Shown piece after piece: positions 47,569 to 57,063 of a DNA stretch of 64,000 nt (the first letter of the stretch is position 1; each line of letters begins with the position of its first letter). The stretch spans positions 1,302,001 through 1,366,000 of the forward strand of contig NZ_CP039432.1 of the NCBI RefSeq assembly GCF_005484805.1, given 5' to 3'. The notes beneath the pieces were generated by a model. It was not told the DNA's origin, ran no database searches, and was given only the letters and a program-made list of their open reading frames with translations. The stretch is from Rhodococcus sp. SGAir0479. Its GTDB lineage: Bacteria > Actinomycetota > Actinomycetes > Mycobacteriales > Mycobacteriaceae. The translations under genes and the position numbers were made by a program.

Positions 47569-48196
47569 CGGCGGGGGCGGCCAGGAGTATGCCCTCGACC
47601 TGATCCCGGCGTCGATGCTGGCGCCGCGCATGCGGCGAGTAGCGGTCGTCTCGATCCTGATCGGGGTCGTGGCCGGTGTCGTGGTGGCGTTGTTCGCGTC
47701 GCCGCTGGTCGCCCTGGCGGTCGGCGCCGTCGTCGGCCTGCCCACCGCGGTGTCCGCGTTGTTGGCGACGCGTCGGCGGATCTGGCTGGACGGCAACGTT
47801 CTTCACGCCTCCAATGGGGTGCGCCATCGCCGCGTCGAGGTGGCGCAGGCGGTGACGGTGGAGTTCTTCGTGCGGTACGCGCGGATCAGTCAGGTCGCCG
47901 TCCGGATCGGGGACGGCCGTGCGTCGCAGACCGTCCCGCTGGCGCTCTACGCGGCGGACGGCGGCCGCGAACTCGACGTCCTGGCCCTGCGCAAGCTCGC
48001 CGACGCACTGTCGTCGAGCGAACTGGCGCCCGCGGCCGCGGCGGCGTCGGTGCTGATCGGCCAGTTGCGGGCCGAGGCCCGCGGGGCCGGGCTCGAGGAA
48101 CGCCCGCTGTACCGGGCTGTCGGACTGATCCGGGACGCGGGGCGGGTTCCGCAGACCACGCTCACCGACCAGGAGGTCGCGACGCTCGCCGACTGA
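47555..48196 (+). CDS. Membrane protein of unknown function
   Basis: I do not recognise a named family. The product (about 213 residues) has two membrane helices ([20 protein letters not shown] and [20 protein letters not shown]) and then a soluble C-terminal part with alternating strands ([24 protein letters not shown]) that could be PH-like. The start is uncertain: TTG 47555 overlaps the hisS end by 14 bp, TTG 47531 would overlap it by 38 bp, and ATG 47618 would start just before the first helix. Tight coupling to hisS suggests one transcript. Codon use is coding-like throughout. Confidence 0.6.
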   Translation: MPTPDGGGGQEYALDLIPASMLAPRMRRVAVVSILIGVVAGVVVALFASPLVALAVGAVVGLPTAVSALLATRRRIWLDGNVLHASNGVRHRRVEVAQAVTVEFFVRYARISQVAVRIGDGRASQTVPLALYAADGGRELDVLALRKLADALSSSELAPAAAAASVLIGQLRAEARGAGLEERPLYRAVGLIRDAGRVPQTTLTDQEVATLAD

Positions 48197-48291
48197 CGGC
48201 GACGGTCCCGATCGTCGGTGGTGCGCGGTCGCGGCCTGCGGGTTCGGCTGATCGCTTCGCACTGTCGGCGCAGAGGATTATCGTTCGAAGC

Positions 48292-50895
48292 ATGGTCGGT
48301 CTCTGGCCCGTCCTCGATCGCCGCTCGGTGGTCCGGGGCGCAGAGGAACTGCTCCGCGACGGCACCTCGTGCGGGGTGGTGCTGGTCGGCACCGCCGGGG
48401 TGGGCAAGACGACGACGGCACGCGAATTGGTGGGTTCGCTCACCGGCGACGCCCGCTGGATCGTCGGGACCGAATCCACGCAGAACATCCCGCTCGGTGC
48501 TTTCGCGCCGCACCTGGCCCGTACGACGTCGCGTGATCCGGTCGTCGCGCTGCGGGCGGTGCGGGACGTGCTCGCCGAGGACGGTCTGGCCCCCGACGGC
48601 GGGGTGGGGATCGTCGGTGTCGACGACGCGCACCTGCTCGACGAGTTCTCGGCGGGCCTCGTGCACCAGCTGGCGGTCGGGCGCGACGCCCGACTGGTGG
48701 TGACTGTGCGCAGCGGCGCCCCGGTGCCGGGGGCGATCGAGGCCCTGTGGAAGGACGGCCTGCTCACGCCGTTCGTCGTCCCGCCCTTCACGCGCGAGGA
48801 GATGGACCAGGAACTGGCGACGGTGCTGGGTGCTCCCGTCGAGCGGTTCAGCGCCGACGCGATCTGGGAGGAGTCGGAAGGGAACCCGTTGTTCCTGCGG
48901 CACCTGGTGGAGAGCGCGCTCGACGGCGGCACACTGCGGAAGTCCGGTGGCGTGTGGCAGCTGCGGGGTCGGCCCGGTGTCTCCCCGGCGCTCGCGTCGT
49001 TGCTGGAGTCCCGCTTCGCCCGCACCCCTCAGGACGCGCTCGACGTCGTCGACTACCTGGCCTTCTGCGAGCCGCTCGAGCTCGAGGTGCTCAGCGAACT
49101 CGTGGGCCGCCGCTCCATCGAGGAGGCCGAGCGTATGGACCTGGTGCGGGTCCGCGACGTGGGGCACGCCCACGTCGTTCGGCTGGCGCATCCGCTCTTC
49201 GGTGAGGTGATCCGCGACCGCGCCGGCGTCCTGGCCGCGCAGCGGATCAAACGCCGCCTCGTCGAGGTGCTGCGCGAATCGCCGGATCCGGGTGTGGTGA
49301 CGTCGATGCGGATCGCGGAACTGGCGATGGAATCGGGGGTCCAGCCGGACCCGGAGTTGCTGGTGCGCGGCGCCGAGGATGCGATCGCGATGTGCAGCCT
49401 CGAGCAGGGCGCCCGGCTCGCGACTGCGGCGGTGCGGCTCGGTGCCGGCTTCGACGCCTCCTTCGCGCTCGGTCGGGCGCTGATGTGGCAGGGCATGGGA
49501 AACGAGGCCGAGGAGGTGTTCGCGGCCGTCGACCCCGATCGGTTGTGCGAGTACGACGTCGCCCGGTGGTTGCTGACCCGGGTGGCCAGTCTGTACCTCG
49601 AGGCGGGGCGTCCGAGCGACGCGGTCGAGTTGTTCGAGAAGGAACGCGGTCGCATCACCGATCCGGTCCTGAAGGTGTCGGTGGTCGCGCTGGACGCGGT
49701 GCTGCACCTGTACGACTGCCGGCCCGAACGGGCGATCGCGCTGGCCCGCGAGGTGGAGGCGGCGCCCGAGGCGCACCCGTGGGCGCGGGCGAGCGGTGTC
49801 TTCGCCGGCGTCGCGGCCCTCACCGTGTCCGGGCGCGGGTTCGAGGTCGGGGCGCTCGCCTCGTCCGCGTGGGAGGCGATCTCGCACGGGGACGGCCTGC
49901 TCCGCTTCCACATCGGCTACTTCGAGGTGCAGGCGCTCACGCTGGTGGGCCGCCTCGGTGCCGCCCGGGCCACCGCGGCACGGTACCGGGAACTCGCTGC
50001 CGGACAACCCAACAGCGCGGCCCTCGCGGACGTCGCCTCCGGGGTGGTGGAACTGACGAGCGGGCGGCTCGACGAGGCCGCCGCGCATCTCACCGAAGCG
50101 CTGGCCGTTCTCGACCGTGCGACGCGGTCGGAGTGGATGCTGTTGGCGGCGGTCAGCCTGTGCCAGGTGCGGGCGGCGCAGGGACGACCGGAGGACGCGG
50201 CCGCGGCGCTCGGGATCGCGGAGCGGCACGCCGGGCCGGAACTCGCCTTCTTCGACCCGCTGATCGACATCGCTCGCGCCTGGGTCGCGGGCGCGGAGGG
50301 GGAGGTGTCGGCGGCAGCGCACGCCGCCCGGCGCGGCGCCGAGGCGGCGGCAGCGTCCGGACAGTTCGCGATCGAGGTTCTCGCCCTGGATGTCGCGACG
50401 ACGTTCGGCGACTACTCGACCGTCGCCCGGCTCGGTGAACTGGCGAGCGTGGTCGACGGCCCGTTCGGGAAGGTCGCGGCCGCCCGGGCGCGGGCACTGG
50501 CCAAGGCGGACGGTCCGGCGCTCGAGGCACTGGCCGGCGACTTCGAACGCGTGGGCGCACTGCTCGCGGCCGCCGACATGTACGCGCAGGCCGCGACCGC
50601 CTACTCCCGCGCCAACGACCGGCGCGGCGAGCTCGCGGCGGCCGGGAACGCGCACTGGCTGGCCTCGCGGTGCGACGGCGCCACCACTCCGGCCCTCGCG
50701 AAGGCCGCCCGGCCGCTCCCGCTCACCGACCGGGAGCGGGAGGTCGCGGTGCTGGTGGGACGCGGCCTGTCGAACAAGGACATCGCCCGCCGGCTCGTGC
50801 TGTCGGTGCGTACCGTCGAGGGACACATCTACCGGGCGTGCGAGAAACTCGCGCTCAGTCACCGCAGCGACCTGGCCAAACTCGTGCAGGTGTGA
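48292..50895 (+). CDS. Large LuxR-family ATPase regulator (LAL type)
   Basis: This 867-residue regulator has an N-terminal AAA/STAND ATPase with Walker A GTAGVGKTT (residues ~33-41) and Walker B VGIVGVDDAHLLD (~106-118). A long helical middle with TPR-like repeats (~330-780) follows. The C-terminal LuxR helix-turn-helix is LTDREREVAVLVGRGLSNKD, then IARRLVLSVRTVEGHIYRAC (~805-845). Such MalT-like proteins bind a small inducer in the helical part and activate nearby promoters. It lies just upstream of mdh on the same strand; a link is possible but unproven. Confidence 0.88.
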   Translation: MVGLWPVLDRRSVVRGAEELLRDGTSCGVVLVGTAGVGKTTTARELVGSLTGDARWIVGTESTQNIPLGAFAPHLARTTSRDPVVALRAVRDVLAEDGLAPDGGVGIVGVDDAHLLDEFSAGLVHQLAVGRDARLVVTVRSGAPVPGAIEALWKDGLLTPFVVPPFTREEMDQELATVLGAPVERFSADAIWEESEGNPLFLRHLVESALDGGTLRKSGGVWQLRGRPGVSPALASLLESRFARTPQDALDVVDYLAFCEPLELEVLSELVGRRSIEEAERMDLVRVRDVGHAHVVRLAHPLFGEVIRDRAGVLAAQRIKRRLVEVLRESPDPGVVTSMRIAELAMESGVQPDPELLVRGAEDAIAMCSLEQGARLATAAVRLGAGFDASFALGRALMWQGMGNEAEEVFAAVDPDRLCEYDVARWLLTRVASLYLEAGRPSDAVELFEKERGRITDPVLKVSVVALDAVLHLYDCRPERAIALAREVEAAPEAHPWARASGVFAGVAALTVSGRGFEVGALASSAWEAISHGDGLLRFHIGYFEVQALTLVGRLGAARATAARYRELAAGQPNSAALADVASGVVELTSGRLDEAAAHLTEALAVLDRATRSEWMLLAAVSLCQVRAAQGRPEDAAAALGIAERHAGPELAFFDPLIDIARAWVAGAEGEVSAAAHAARRGAEAAAASGQFAIEVLALDVATTFGDYSTVARLGELASVVDGPFGKVAAARARALAKADGPALEALAGDFERVGALLAAADMYAQAATAYSRANDRRGELAAAGNAHWLASRCDGATTPALAKAARPLPLTDREREVAVLVGRGLSNKDIARRLVLSVRTVEGHIYRACEKLALSHRSDLAKLVQV

Positions 50896-50995
50896 CGCGC
50901 GACACGTCGAAGTGTCCGGATGCGGTGTGACGTACCTCCTTCTCCCACCGCGAGTTTCGTGACTACCGTGGGTACTCCCGATGCGAGGAGGCGGT

Positions 50996-52000
50996 ATGGG
51001 TACTGCAGCTGTCGACAGAGCGCCGGTCACGGTCACCGTGACGGGAGCTTCGGGTCAGATCGCCTACGGTCTGCTCTTCCGGATCGCGGCGGGTGACATG
51101 CTCGGCCCCGACACGCCGATTCGGTTACGGCTGTTGGAGATTCCGTCCGCGGTCCGGTCCGCGGAGGGAGTCGCCATGGAGCTCGACGACGGTGCGTTCC
51201 CGCTGCTGGACGGCATCGAGATCAGCGACGATCCGGCGGTGGGCTTCGCCGGCTCGGAGATCGCGATCCTCGTCGGAGCGCGCCCGCGCACGCAGGGCAT
51301 GGAACGCTCGGACCTGCTGGCGGCGAACGGCGCCATCTTCTCCGAGCAGGGCCGCGCCCTGCAGTCCGGTGCCGCGGAGAGCGTCAAGGTGCTGGTCGTC
51401 GGCAATCCGGCCAACACCAACGCGCTGATCGCGATGAACAACGCGCCCGATGTCCCGCGGACGGCGTTCTCGGCGCTCACCCGGCTCGATCACAACCGGG
51501 CGATCGCGCAGCTCGCCCACAAGACCGGCGAGCCCGCCGCCGACATCAGCCGAATGACCATCTGGGGCAACCACTCCGCCACGCAATATCCCGATCTGAG
51601 CCACGCGGTCGTGGGCAACAAGTCGGCCGAGGACGCGGTGTCGGATCGGGAGTGGATCGAAACCGACTTCATTCCCACTGTCCAGCAGCGAGGGACCGCG
51701 ATCATCGCGGCCCGCGGCTCGTCGTCGGCGGCCTCCGCGGCGAGCGCGGCAATCGACCACGTGCGCGACTGGGTCCGTGGTACCCCCGCGAACGACTGGG
51801 TGTCGATGGCCGTGTGTTCCGACGGCTCCTACGGCGTTCCGGAAGGACTGATCAGCTCGTTCCCCGTCACGTGCGGCGACGGGGGCTACCGCATCGTCCC
51901 GGATCTCGACATCGACGCGTTCTCCCGCGCGCGCATCGACCGGTCGGTCGCGGAGCTCGCGGAGGAACGTGAGGCGGTGCGGGCGCTCGGCCTGATCTGA
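50996..52000 (+). CDS. mdh: NAD-dependent malate dehydrogenase
   Basis: This 334-residue cytoplasmic enzyme of the TCA cycle interconverts malate and oxaloacetate. It has the Rossmann motif [19 protein letters not shown], substrate-binding arginines in [15 protein letters not shown], the conserved [13 protein letters not shown], and the active-site [12 protein letters not shown] histidine. ATG 50996 follows GGAGG at 50987-50991. Its length is normal for the type 2 group found in actinobacteria. Confidence 0.96.
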   Translation: MGTAAVDRAPVTVTVTGASGQIAYGLLFRIAAGDMLGPDTPIRLRLLEIPSAVRSAEGVAMELDDGAFPLLDGIEISDDPAVGFAGSEIAILVGARPRTQGMERSDLLAANGAIFSEQGRALQSGAAESVKVLVVGNPANTNALIAMNNAPDVPRTAFSALTRLDHNRAIAQLAHKTGEPAADISRMTIWGNHSATQYPDLSHAVVGNKSAEDAVSDREWIETDFIPTVQQRGTAIIAARGSSSAASAASAAIDHVRDWVRGTPANDWVSMAVCSDGSYGVPEGLISSFPVTCGDGGYRIVPDLDIDAFSRARIDRSVAELAEEREAVRALGLI

Positions 52001-52025
52001 CCGAGCCCCCGCGCCCGAACGGGCG

Positions 52026-53312
52026 TCAGTCCTCGAACGCGAGATCGTCCGGGTCGACGCCACCGAGGACGGCGGGCGCGACCAGGGGGAGTTCGCCGAC
52101 CACCGTGTTGTGCGGCCCGGCGTCGACCAGGAAACTCGGCGCCGAGCGATCGACGGTGTCGTCGTAGCCGGGCCGGGCCGTCGGCGACATCATCCCGGGC
52201 CCCCCGAGTCCACCGCCCGGTGGGGTCGCCGCGGCGGTACCCCCCGCGGACCGGGAGCCCTGTGTCCCGGGCCCGGCCGCGTCGGCCGACAGCTGCGCAG
52301 CGGACGGGCCCGTGCCACGGGTGCCCGCGGGGGGACCGCCGACCGCGCCGAGCCAGCCGGTACCGGCGGACGCCGCAGATGCCGCAGATGCCGCCGTGGG
52401 CGACGCACCGGCGGCGGCCGGGCGGGTGGACCACTCGCTGCCGGGTCCCGCCGCCACCCCGGCGGTGTGCGTCTGGGCGGGCGCGTCCCCGGCTCCGGGC
52501 TCGGTGAACGGCCGGCCCACGGCCTCGAGCAGCGACGCTGCGATCGTGATCGGTGACGGGCCGCCGCCGGCAGCCAGACCCGGCGCCGGCACCGGGGCCG
52601 GGGGCACCGGGATCGCGGTCCCGAGTGTGGCCATCGCGGCCTGGTGCCCCGCGAGTTCGGCGCGCGTCTCGGCCACCACCGACAGTGCGCGCTGCAGGTG
52701 ATCGGCGGCCGCGGCGATGATCATCGTCTGTCCGGGCGGCGTCAGCGCCACCGGTGCGGCCGCGGCCGCGGTCGCCACGAACGACTCGGCGACCGCGACG
52801 AGCTCGGCGTTGCCGCGGGCCACCGTGCCGGCGGCCTCCTGCGTTACCGCGGCGATCTCGTTGCCGCGCACGCTGAGTTGCTCGCCTGCGGCCTGTGTCC
52901 GGCCACCCTGCTCCTGGGCAGCGGTCGCGGCTCCGCCGTCCCACACGCCGTCGAGCGCGCGCAATCCGGACGCGCCCATCGACAGGGCGGTGTCGAGGAC
53001 GGAGGACGACTGCCGCAGCAGCGCGGTCGGGTCGAGACTCCCGAACGTTCCGGTGCCGAACGCGGCCGCCAGATCCGAGATGGGGCGCAGCAGGTCGTCC
53101 ACCCCGGGCAGAGGGGGCAACTGCGGCAGCGCCGGCAGGGCACCGGCGGCCATGTCGGTGAACGGTGTGTCCAGCCACGGGCCCAGCGGCGACGCCTCGA
53201 GCGCCTCCAGCGGAGTGCGAGGAACCGGCATGTCCAGGACCGGGCCCGCCGGGGACGCCTGCAGTACGTCCAGCACGGTCGGCTGCTCGGGCTGCGTGTT
53301 CGCCGTCGTCAC
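52026..53312 (-). CDS. Probable ESX (type VII) secretion-associated protein, partner of the EspC-like gene
   Basis: This 428-residue protein has no signal peptide. The N-terminal third is helical and has a WDGGAATAAQEQGG stretch at ~125-138 that recalls the WxG turn region of ESX substrates. The C-terminal half is Pro/Ala/Gly-rich low-complexity (PPAPVPAPGLAAGGG), with an acidic end. This layout (helical head plus disordered tail) is seen in EspA/EspB/PPE-like ESX proteins, but I cannot assign a family. GTG 53312 overlaps the EspC-like gene stop by 4 bp, so the two are co-translated. No ESX core component is present in the window. Confidence 0.55.
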   Translation of the reverse strand: MTTANTQPEQPTVLDVLQASPAGPVLDMPVPRTPLEALEASPLGPWLDTPFTDMAAGALPALPQLPPLPGVDDLLRPISDLAAAFGTGTFGSLDPTALLRQSSSVLDTALSMGASGLRALDGVWDGGAATAAQEQGGRTQAAGEQLSVRGNEIAAVTQEAAGTVARGNAELVAVAESFVATAAAAAPVALTPPGQTMIIAAAADHLQRALSVVAETRAELAGHQAAMATLGTAIPVPPAPVPAPGLAAGGGPSPITIAASLLEAVGRPFTEPGAGDAPAQTHTAGVAAGPGSEWSTRPAAAGASPTAASAASAASAGTGWLGAVGGPPAGTRGTGPSAAQLSADAAGPGTQGSRSAGGTAAATPPGGGLGGPGMMSPTARPGYDDTVDRSAPSFLVDAGPHNTVVGELPLVAPAVLGGVDPDDLAFED

Positions 53313-53638
53313 GCGTCGTCTCCCAGTGTCGTCCCGGCGGCGCCGAGCACCGTTCCGGTGGTCTGGTCGGCGTGCTCGTACGCCGCGGCGATCGCGTGCG
53401 CGACGGTGCCGGTTCCGGCGAAGACGTTCGCCAGTGCGGCGACCGAAGCGGCGTGCGTGGCCTGCGTGGTGGCGTACGTCGCCAGGAAGTCGGCGCCGAT
53501 CACGCCGAACACCGGCGCCAGCGCGGCGGCGTTCGCCGCGATGTCCGCCCCCTCGGTGGCGGCGATATGCGCCGCGGCCCCGGACGCGACGTCGCCGTAT
53601 GCCCGAATTTCGTCGGGTACAGCAGAAAACCCGTTCAA
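53309..53638 (-). CDS. EspC-like type VII secretion target (DUF2580 type)
   Basis: This 109-residue, almost entirely helical, Ala-rich protein resembles the EspC/DUF2580 family of ESX-1 secretion-associated proteins: AVPDEIRAYGDVASGAAAHI near the start and LATYATTQATHAASVAALAN in the second helix. TTG 53638 is chosen because GGGGGG lies 5-6 bp before it and because family members start there; the open frame extends to 53713. In mycobacteria EspC is co-secreted with a larger EspA partner from a locus separate from the ESX core, which parallels this pair. Confidence 0.65.
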   Translation of the reverse strand: MNGFSAVPDEIRAYGDVASGAAAHIAATEGADIAANAAALAPVFGVIGADFLATYATTQATHAASVAALANVFAGTGTVAHAIAAAYEHADQTTGTVLGAAGTTLGDDA

Positions 53639-53716
53639 GATGACCCCCCAGTCGTCGAAGTCGGATGCCCGATTTCGGGAGTCACTGTAACCGACGGGCG
53701 GCGCGGCGAGCACGGC

Positions 53717-54415
53717 TCAGTCGTCGGCCTGTGGACAACTCTCGGCGAGCCCGGCCAGGAGGGCGTCTGCGGCAGCGGAGACGGCGTCGACCGGACCGTC
53801 CCACCCGAGGGTGCGGAGGGCGGCGGTCGCGACCGTGTGTGGCGTGACGGCGGACCCGGTCCGATGCGCCGCCGCGTCGGACCGCGCACTGATGGTCGCC
53901 TCGACGAGCCGGAACGGCAGGTCGGCGGTGCCGGGACCGCAGTCCCGGCCACCGATCGCCGCCAGCGCATCGCGCGCGAATGCGGTGTACGTCGCCATCA
54001 GCCGGTCCCGCAGGGACCGGAACTCGGCGAACCGGTCGGTGGTCACCTCGGGCAACAGGTAGAGCGCACCGAGGTTCCATCGGGACCCGGCGAGCTGGCC
54101 GGCGTCGAAGAGGGCCAGCGCGTACACCCGCACGACGGGATCGCCGCAGTGCGCGCGGATCCGTCCGGCCTGCTCCACGGGGCCCGCGACGGTCCCGAGC
54201 AGCAGTGCGGCCAGGATGTCGTCCTTGGTGGAGAAGTGGTGGTACATCGATGCCTGCCGGATGCCGACCGCGTCCGCGATCATCCGCGTCGAGGTGCCGG
54301 TGAATCCCCGGGTGGTGAACAGTTCGGCCGCGGCGTCGAGAATCTCGTCGCGCGCGGTCGCCCCCGGCCGGGTGCGGGTTCTCAGGCGCGGTCTGCCGGC
54401 GCCGGTCGTCGTCAT
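53717..54415 (-). CDS. TetR-family transcriptional regulator
   Basis: This 232-residue protein has an N-terminal TetR helix-turn-helix (ARDEILDAAAELFTTRGFTG then ADAVGIRQASMYHHFSTKDD, residues ~20-66) and a larger ligand-binding helical domain. It is divergent from the permease/DUF1989/carboxyltransferase operon, 241 bp away, and is a candidate regulator of that operon. ATG 54415 is set by the start of the conserved region. The ligand is unknown. Confidence 0.88.
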   Translation of the reverse strand: MTTTGAGRPRLRTRTRPGATARDEILDAAAELFTTRGFTGTSTRMIADAVGIRQASMYHHFSTKDDILAALLLGTVAGPVEQAGRIRAHCGDPVVRVYALALFDAGQLAGSRWNLGALYLLPEVTTDRFAEFRSLRDRLMATYTAFARDALAAIGGRDCGPGTADLPFRLVEATISARSDAAAHRTGSAVTPHTVATAALRTLGWDGPVDAVSAAADALLAGLAESCPQADD

Positions 54416-54481
54416 GCCTCCATCCTTACAGGAAAGCGGCGCAGCATGTTTCGACGTCGCGACCTGGGCTGTGAGCGTCCG

Positions 54482-54497
54482 GTCACGTGTGCGTAAC
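54482..54497. promoter_or_regulatory. GlnR-type nitrogen-control box
   Basis: GTCAC-GTGTGC-GTAAC fits the actinobacterial GlnR consensus of two GTNAC-like half-sites separated by six bases. It lies 160 bp before the permease ATG and 67 bp before the divergent TetR start. A separate CTGTC-GAGT-GACAG palindrome lies at 54586-54599, closer to the operon, and could be a TetR operator. Both assignments are inferred from pattern and context. Confidence 0.65.
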
Positions 54498-54656
54498 CGT
54501 CGACACGAGTCTGCAACGGGATCCGGCCGTTCGGACCCACGATCGCAACCTCGGCGACATCGCACGCGTCATCGCGCCCCGAAAACTGTCGAGTGACAGA
54601 AACCGGTACCCGGAGCTTTCCGGGGAGGTGACGCCCCGTCTCTCGTAGGAGGGTTC

Positions 54657-56183
54657 ATGACAGCCGCCGTCGCCGCAGCGTCGAACGACCGGGGTGATCT
54701 GGCCGAGTTCGGCTACGAACAGCAGCTGCACCGTTCCCTCGGCAAGTTCGGGTCCTTCGCGGCCGGCTTCTCGTTCGTCTCGATCCTCACCACGATCTTC
54801 CAATTGTTCGGGCTGGGATTCGGATTCGCGGGCCCGGCCTTCTTCTGGACCTGGCCCGTCGTCTTCCTCGGTCAGTTCATGGTGGCGCTGTGTTTCGCGG
54901 AACTGGCCGCCCGCTACCCGATCTCGGGCGCGATCTACCAGTGGTCCCGGCGGCTCGGCGGCGAGATCGTCGGGTGGTTCGCCGGCTGGTTCATGATCGT
55001 CGCGCAGGTCGTCACCGCGGCGGCCGCGGCGATCGCACTGCAGGTGGTGCTACCGGCGGTCTGGAGCGGGTGCCAGGTGGTCGGGGACGATCCCGCCCTG
55101 ACGTCGGCGAGCGGTGCCGCCAACGCGGTCCTGCTCGGATCGATCCTTTTGGTGCTGACGACGATCATCAACTGCGTCGGCGTGAACTGGATGTCACGGC
55201 TCAACAGCATCGGTGTGACCTGCGAGATCGTCGGTGTCGTCGCGGTGATCGGCATGTTCCTCACCCACGCGCAGCGCGGGCCGGACGTGGTGTTCGACAC
55301 CGGCGGCGCGCAGTCGGGGTACGGCTGGGCCTGGATCGTGTCGGGCCTGATGGCCGCGTACGTCATGGTCGGCTTCGGTTCGGCCGGTGAGCTGGCCGAG
55401 GAGACGCACAACCCGCGCCGGGTCGCACCGCGCACCATCCGACTGGCGCTGTCGGTGTCCGCGCTCGGCGGCGGACTGATGATCGTCGGAGCGCTCATGG
55501 CGGCCCCGAGTCTCACCGACGGGCGACTGGCCACCGAGGGCCTGCCGTACGTGCTGACCTCGATCCTCAGCTCGCCGTGGGGGACGTTGCTGCTGGTCGA
55601 CGTGGCGATCGCGGTGTTCGTGTGCACGCTCGCGATCCAGACCGCGGCGTCGCGGCTGATGTTCTCGATGGCGCGTGACGGCCGGTTGCCGGCCAGTGCC
55701 GTGCTCGCCCGGGTCAACCCCCGCACCGGCACGCCGATCGCGCCCAGCGTCCTCGTCGGAGTGCTGTGCATCGCGGTGCTGGCCGTCAACGTCGGCAACT
55801 CCGCGATCTTCGCGACGCTCTCGAGCGTATGCATCGTGCTGATCTACCTCGCGTACCTCATGGTGACCGTCCCGATGCTCGTCCGGCGCCTGTCCGGCCG
55901 GCCGCTCGGTGGCCCGGAGGTGGACACCGACGGCCGAAAGCTGTTCTCGCTCGGCGTCTTCGGGATACCGGTCAACGTGGCCGCGGTCGCCTACGGCGCG
56001 CTCATGGTCGTCAACCTGTCCTGGCCGCGCGCCGAGATCTTCGATCCCACGGGGGAGTACCCGATCCTCCGGTGGGCCGCGCCGCTCGCGGTGCTCGCCG
56101 TGGTGCTCGTCGGCGCCGCCTGTTGTTCCCCGCGCGGCGCCGCCCGCGCAACCGTTTCCCGTCCCGTCCCGATCGGAGCCTGA
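54657..56183 (+). CDS. APC-superfamily amino acid/amine permease
   Basis: This 508-residue transporter has about 12 membrane helices. Family stretches include a SFVSILTTIFQLFGLGF first helix region, FAELAARYPISGAIYQWSRR, and GFGSAGELAEETHNPRRVAP, which mark the amino acid/choline (ACT/GABA-like) permease group. Members next to urea or guanidine carboxylase genes are presumed to import the nitrogen compound. It starts at ATG 54657 after TAGGAGGG. It is the first gene of a four-gene operon; the next GTG follows the stop after 1 bp. Confidence 0.9.
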   Translation: MTAAVAAASNDRGDLAEFGYEQQLHRSLGKFGSFAAGFSFVSILTTIFQLFGLGFGFAGPAFFWTWPVVFLGQFMVALCFAELAARYPISGAIYQWSRRLGGEIVGWFAGWFMIVAQVVTAAAAAIALQVVLPAVWSGCQVVGDDPALTSASGAANAVLLGSILLVLTTIINCVGVNWMSRLNSIGVTCEIVGVVAVIGMFLTHAQRGPDVVFDTGGAQSGYGWAWIVSGLMAAYVMVGFGSAGELAEETHNPRRVAPRTIRLALSVSALGGGLMIVGALMAAPSLTDGRLATEGLPYVLTSILSSPWGTLLLVDVAIAVFVCTLAIQTAASRLMFSMARDGRLPASAVLARVNPRTGTPIAPSVLVGVLCIAVLAVNVGNSAIFATLSSVCIVLIYLAYLMVTVPMLVRRLSGRPLGGPEVDTDGRKLFSLGVFGIPVNVAAVAYGALMVVNLSWPRAEIFDPTGEYPILRWAAPLAVLAVVLVGAACCSPRGAARATVSRPVPIGA

Positions 56184-56184
56184 A

Positions 56185-57063
56185 GTGACCACCATCGACC
56201 ACGACCGTCCGACCGCCACGTCCACCACGGCCAGCGCCCGCGCGCACGCTCGGGCCCAGGAGGGGACGATCGCCGCCGCGATGCCGGTGGTCCCCGCCGC
56301 CGCCTGGCCCGCTCCGCCCGAGGGCGTCGCCGCCGATCGCCTCGTGTGGGCCGAGACGGTGCCCGGGGGGCGGTACGCGACCAAGGTGCTGGGCCGCGGA
56401 ACCCGCGTGCGCCTGCGTGACCTCGATGGCCGCGCGTGCGCACACGTGCTGTTGCACCGCGCCGACGCGCCGTGGGAGCGGCTGAACGTCGCCGACACCG
56501 TGAAGGTCCCGTGGCAGGCGTACGTCGGTGCGGGTCACCCGCTGCTGTCGGATGCGGGGCGGGTACTCGCCACCGTCGTCGCCGACACCTCCGGGCACCA
56601 CGACGCGCTGTGCGGCACCACCTCCGCGTCCATGAACGGCGCGAAGTACGGTGCGGGCGAGCTGCATTCGTCCTCGCCCGCCGGGCGCGAGCTGTTCACG
56701 GTCGCCGCGGCCAAACACGGGCTGGGGCCGCGCGACCTACCGCCGTCGCTGTCGTTCTTCCACGGCGTGCGCGTCGCTCCGGACGGCGCGCTCGTCTCCA
56801 CCGGGACCGCCGGCGCGGACACGTACGTCGACCTGCTGCTGCACCTGCCGGTGATCGTGTCGATCGCCAACACCGCCCACCCGCTCGACCCGTCCCCGGA
56901 GTTCGCGACGACCGCGCTCGAGATCCTCGCCTGGTCCGCCCCCGAGGACCTCGACGCCCTCCCGAACGACGACCCCGAATACCGCCGCGCCGTACTCAAC
57001 ACCGAGGACGCCTGGACCGCGCGCCGCGGCGCCGCACCGCTCGACGGAAAGGATGCACGATGA
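56185..57063 (+). CDS. DUF1989 urea/guanidine carboxylase-associated protein (longer member)
   Basis: This 292-residue protein has the DUF1989 (PF09347) fold with the longer-member signatures WAETVPGGRYATKVLGRG, RLNVADTVKVPWQAYVGAGH, VVADTSGHHDALCGTTS and SLSFFHGVRVAPDGAL. It is paired with a second DUF1989 protein downstream. In guanidine-degrading bacteria such a pair forms carboxyguanidine deiminase (CgdAB), which converts carboxyguanidine to allophanate and ammonia. GTG 56185 follows GGAG at 56175-56178. It overlaps the next gene (ATGA). Function is inferred from family and operon. Confidence 0.88.
   Translation: MTTIDHDRPTATSTTASARAHARAQEGTIAAAMPVVPAAAWPAPPEGVAADRLVWAETVPGGRYATKVLGRGTRVRLRDLDGRACAHVLLHRADAPWERLNVADTVKVPWQAYVGAGHPLLSDAGRVLATVVADTSGHHDALCGTTSASMNGAKYGAGELHSSSPAGRELFTVAAAKHGLGPRDLPPSLSFFHGVRVAPDGALVSTGTAGADTYVDLLLHLPVIVSIANTAHPLDPSPEFATTALEILAWSAPEDLDALPNDDPEYRRAVLNTEDAWTARRGAAPLDGKDAR

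Noticed and set aside
47947-51036. 1029-codon open frame on the minus strand
   Set aside because: It is antisense to the LuxR regulator gene and results from high third-position GC; its composition (Arg/Gly/His-rich) has no family motif.
54498-54656. Possible guanidine riboswitch before the permease operon
   Set aside because: I looked for the conserved guanidine-I (ykkC) core and for the paired ACGR-loop hairpins of guanidine-II and saw neither; only short GC hairpins are present. A covariance-model search would settle it.
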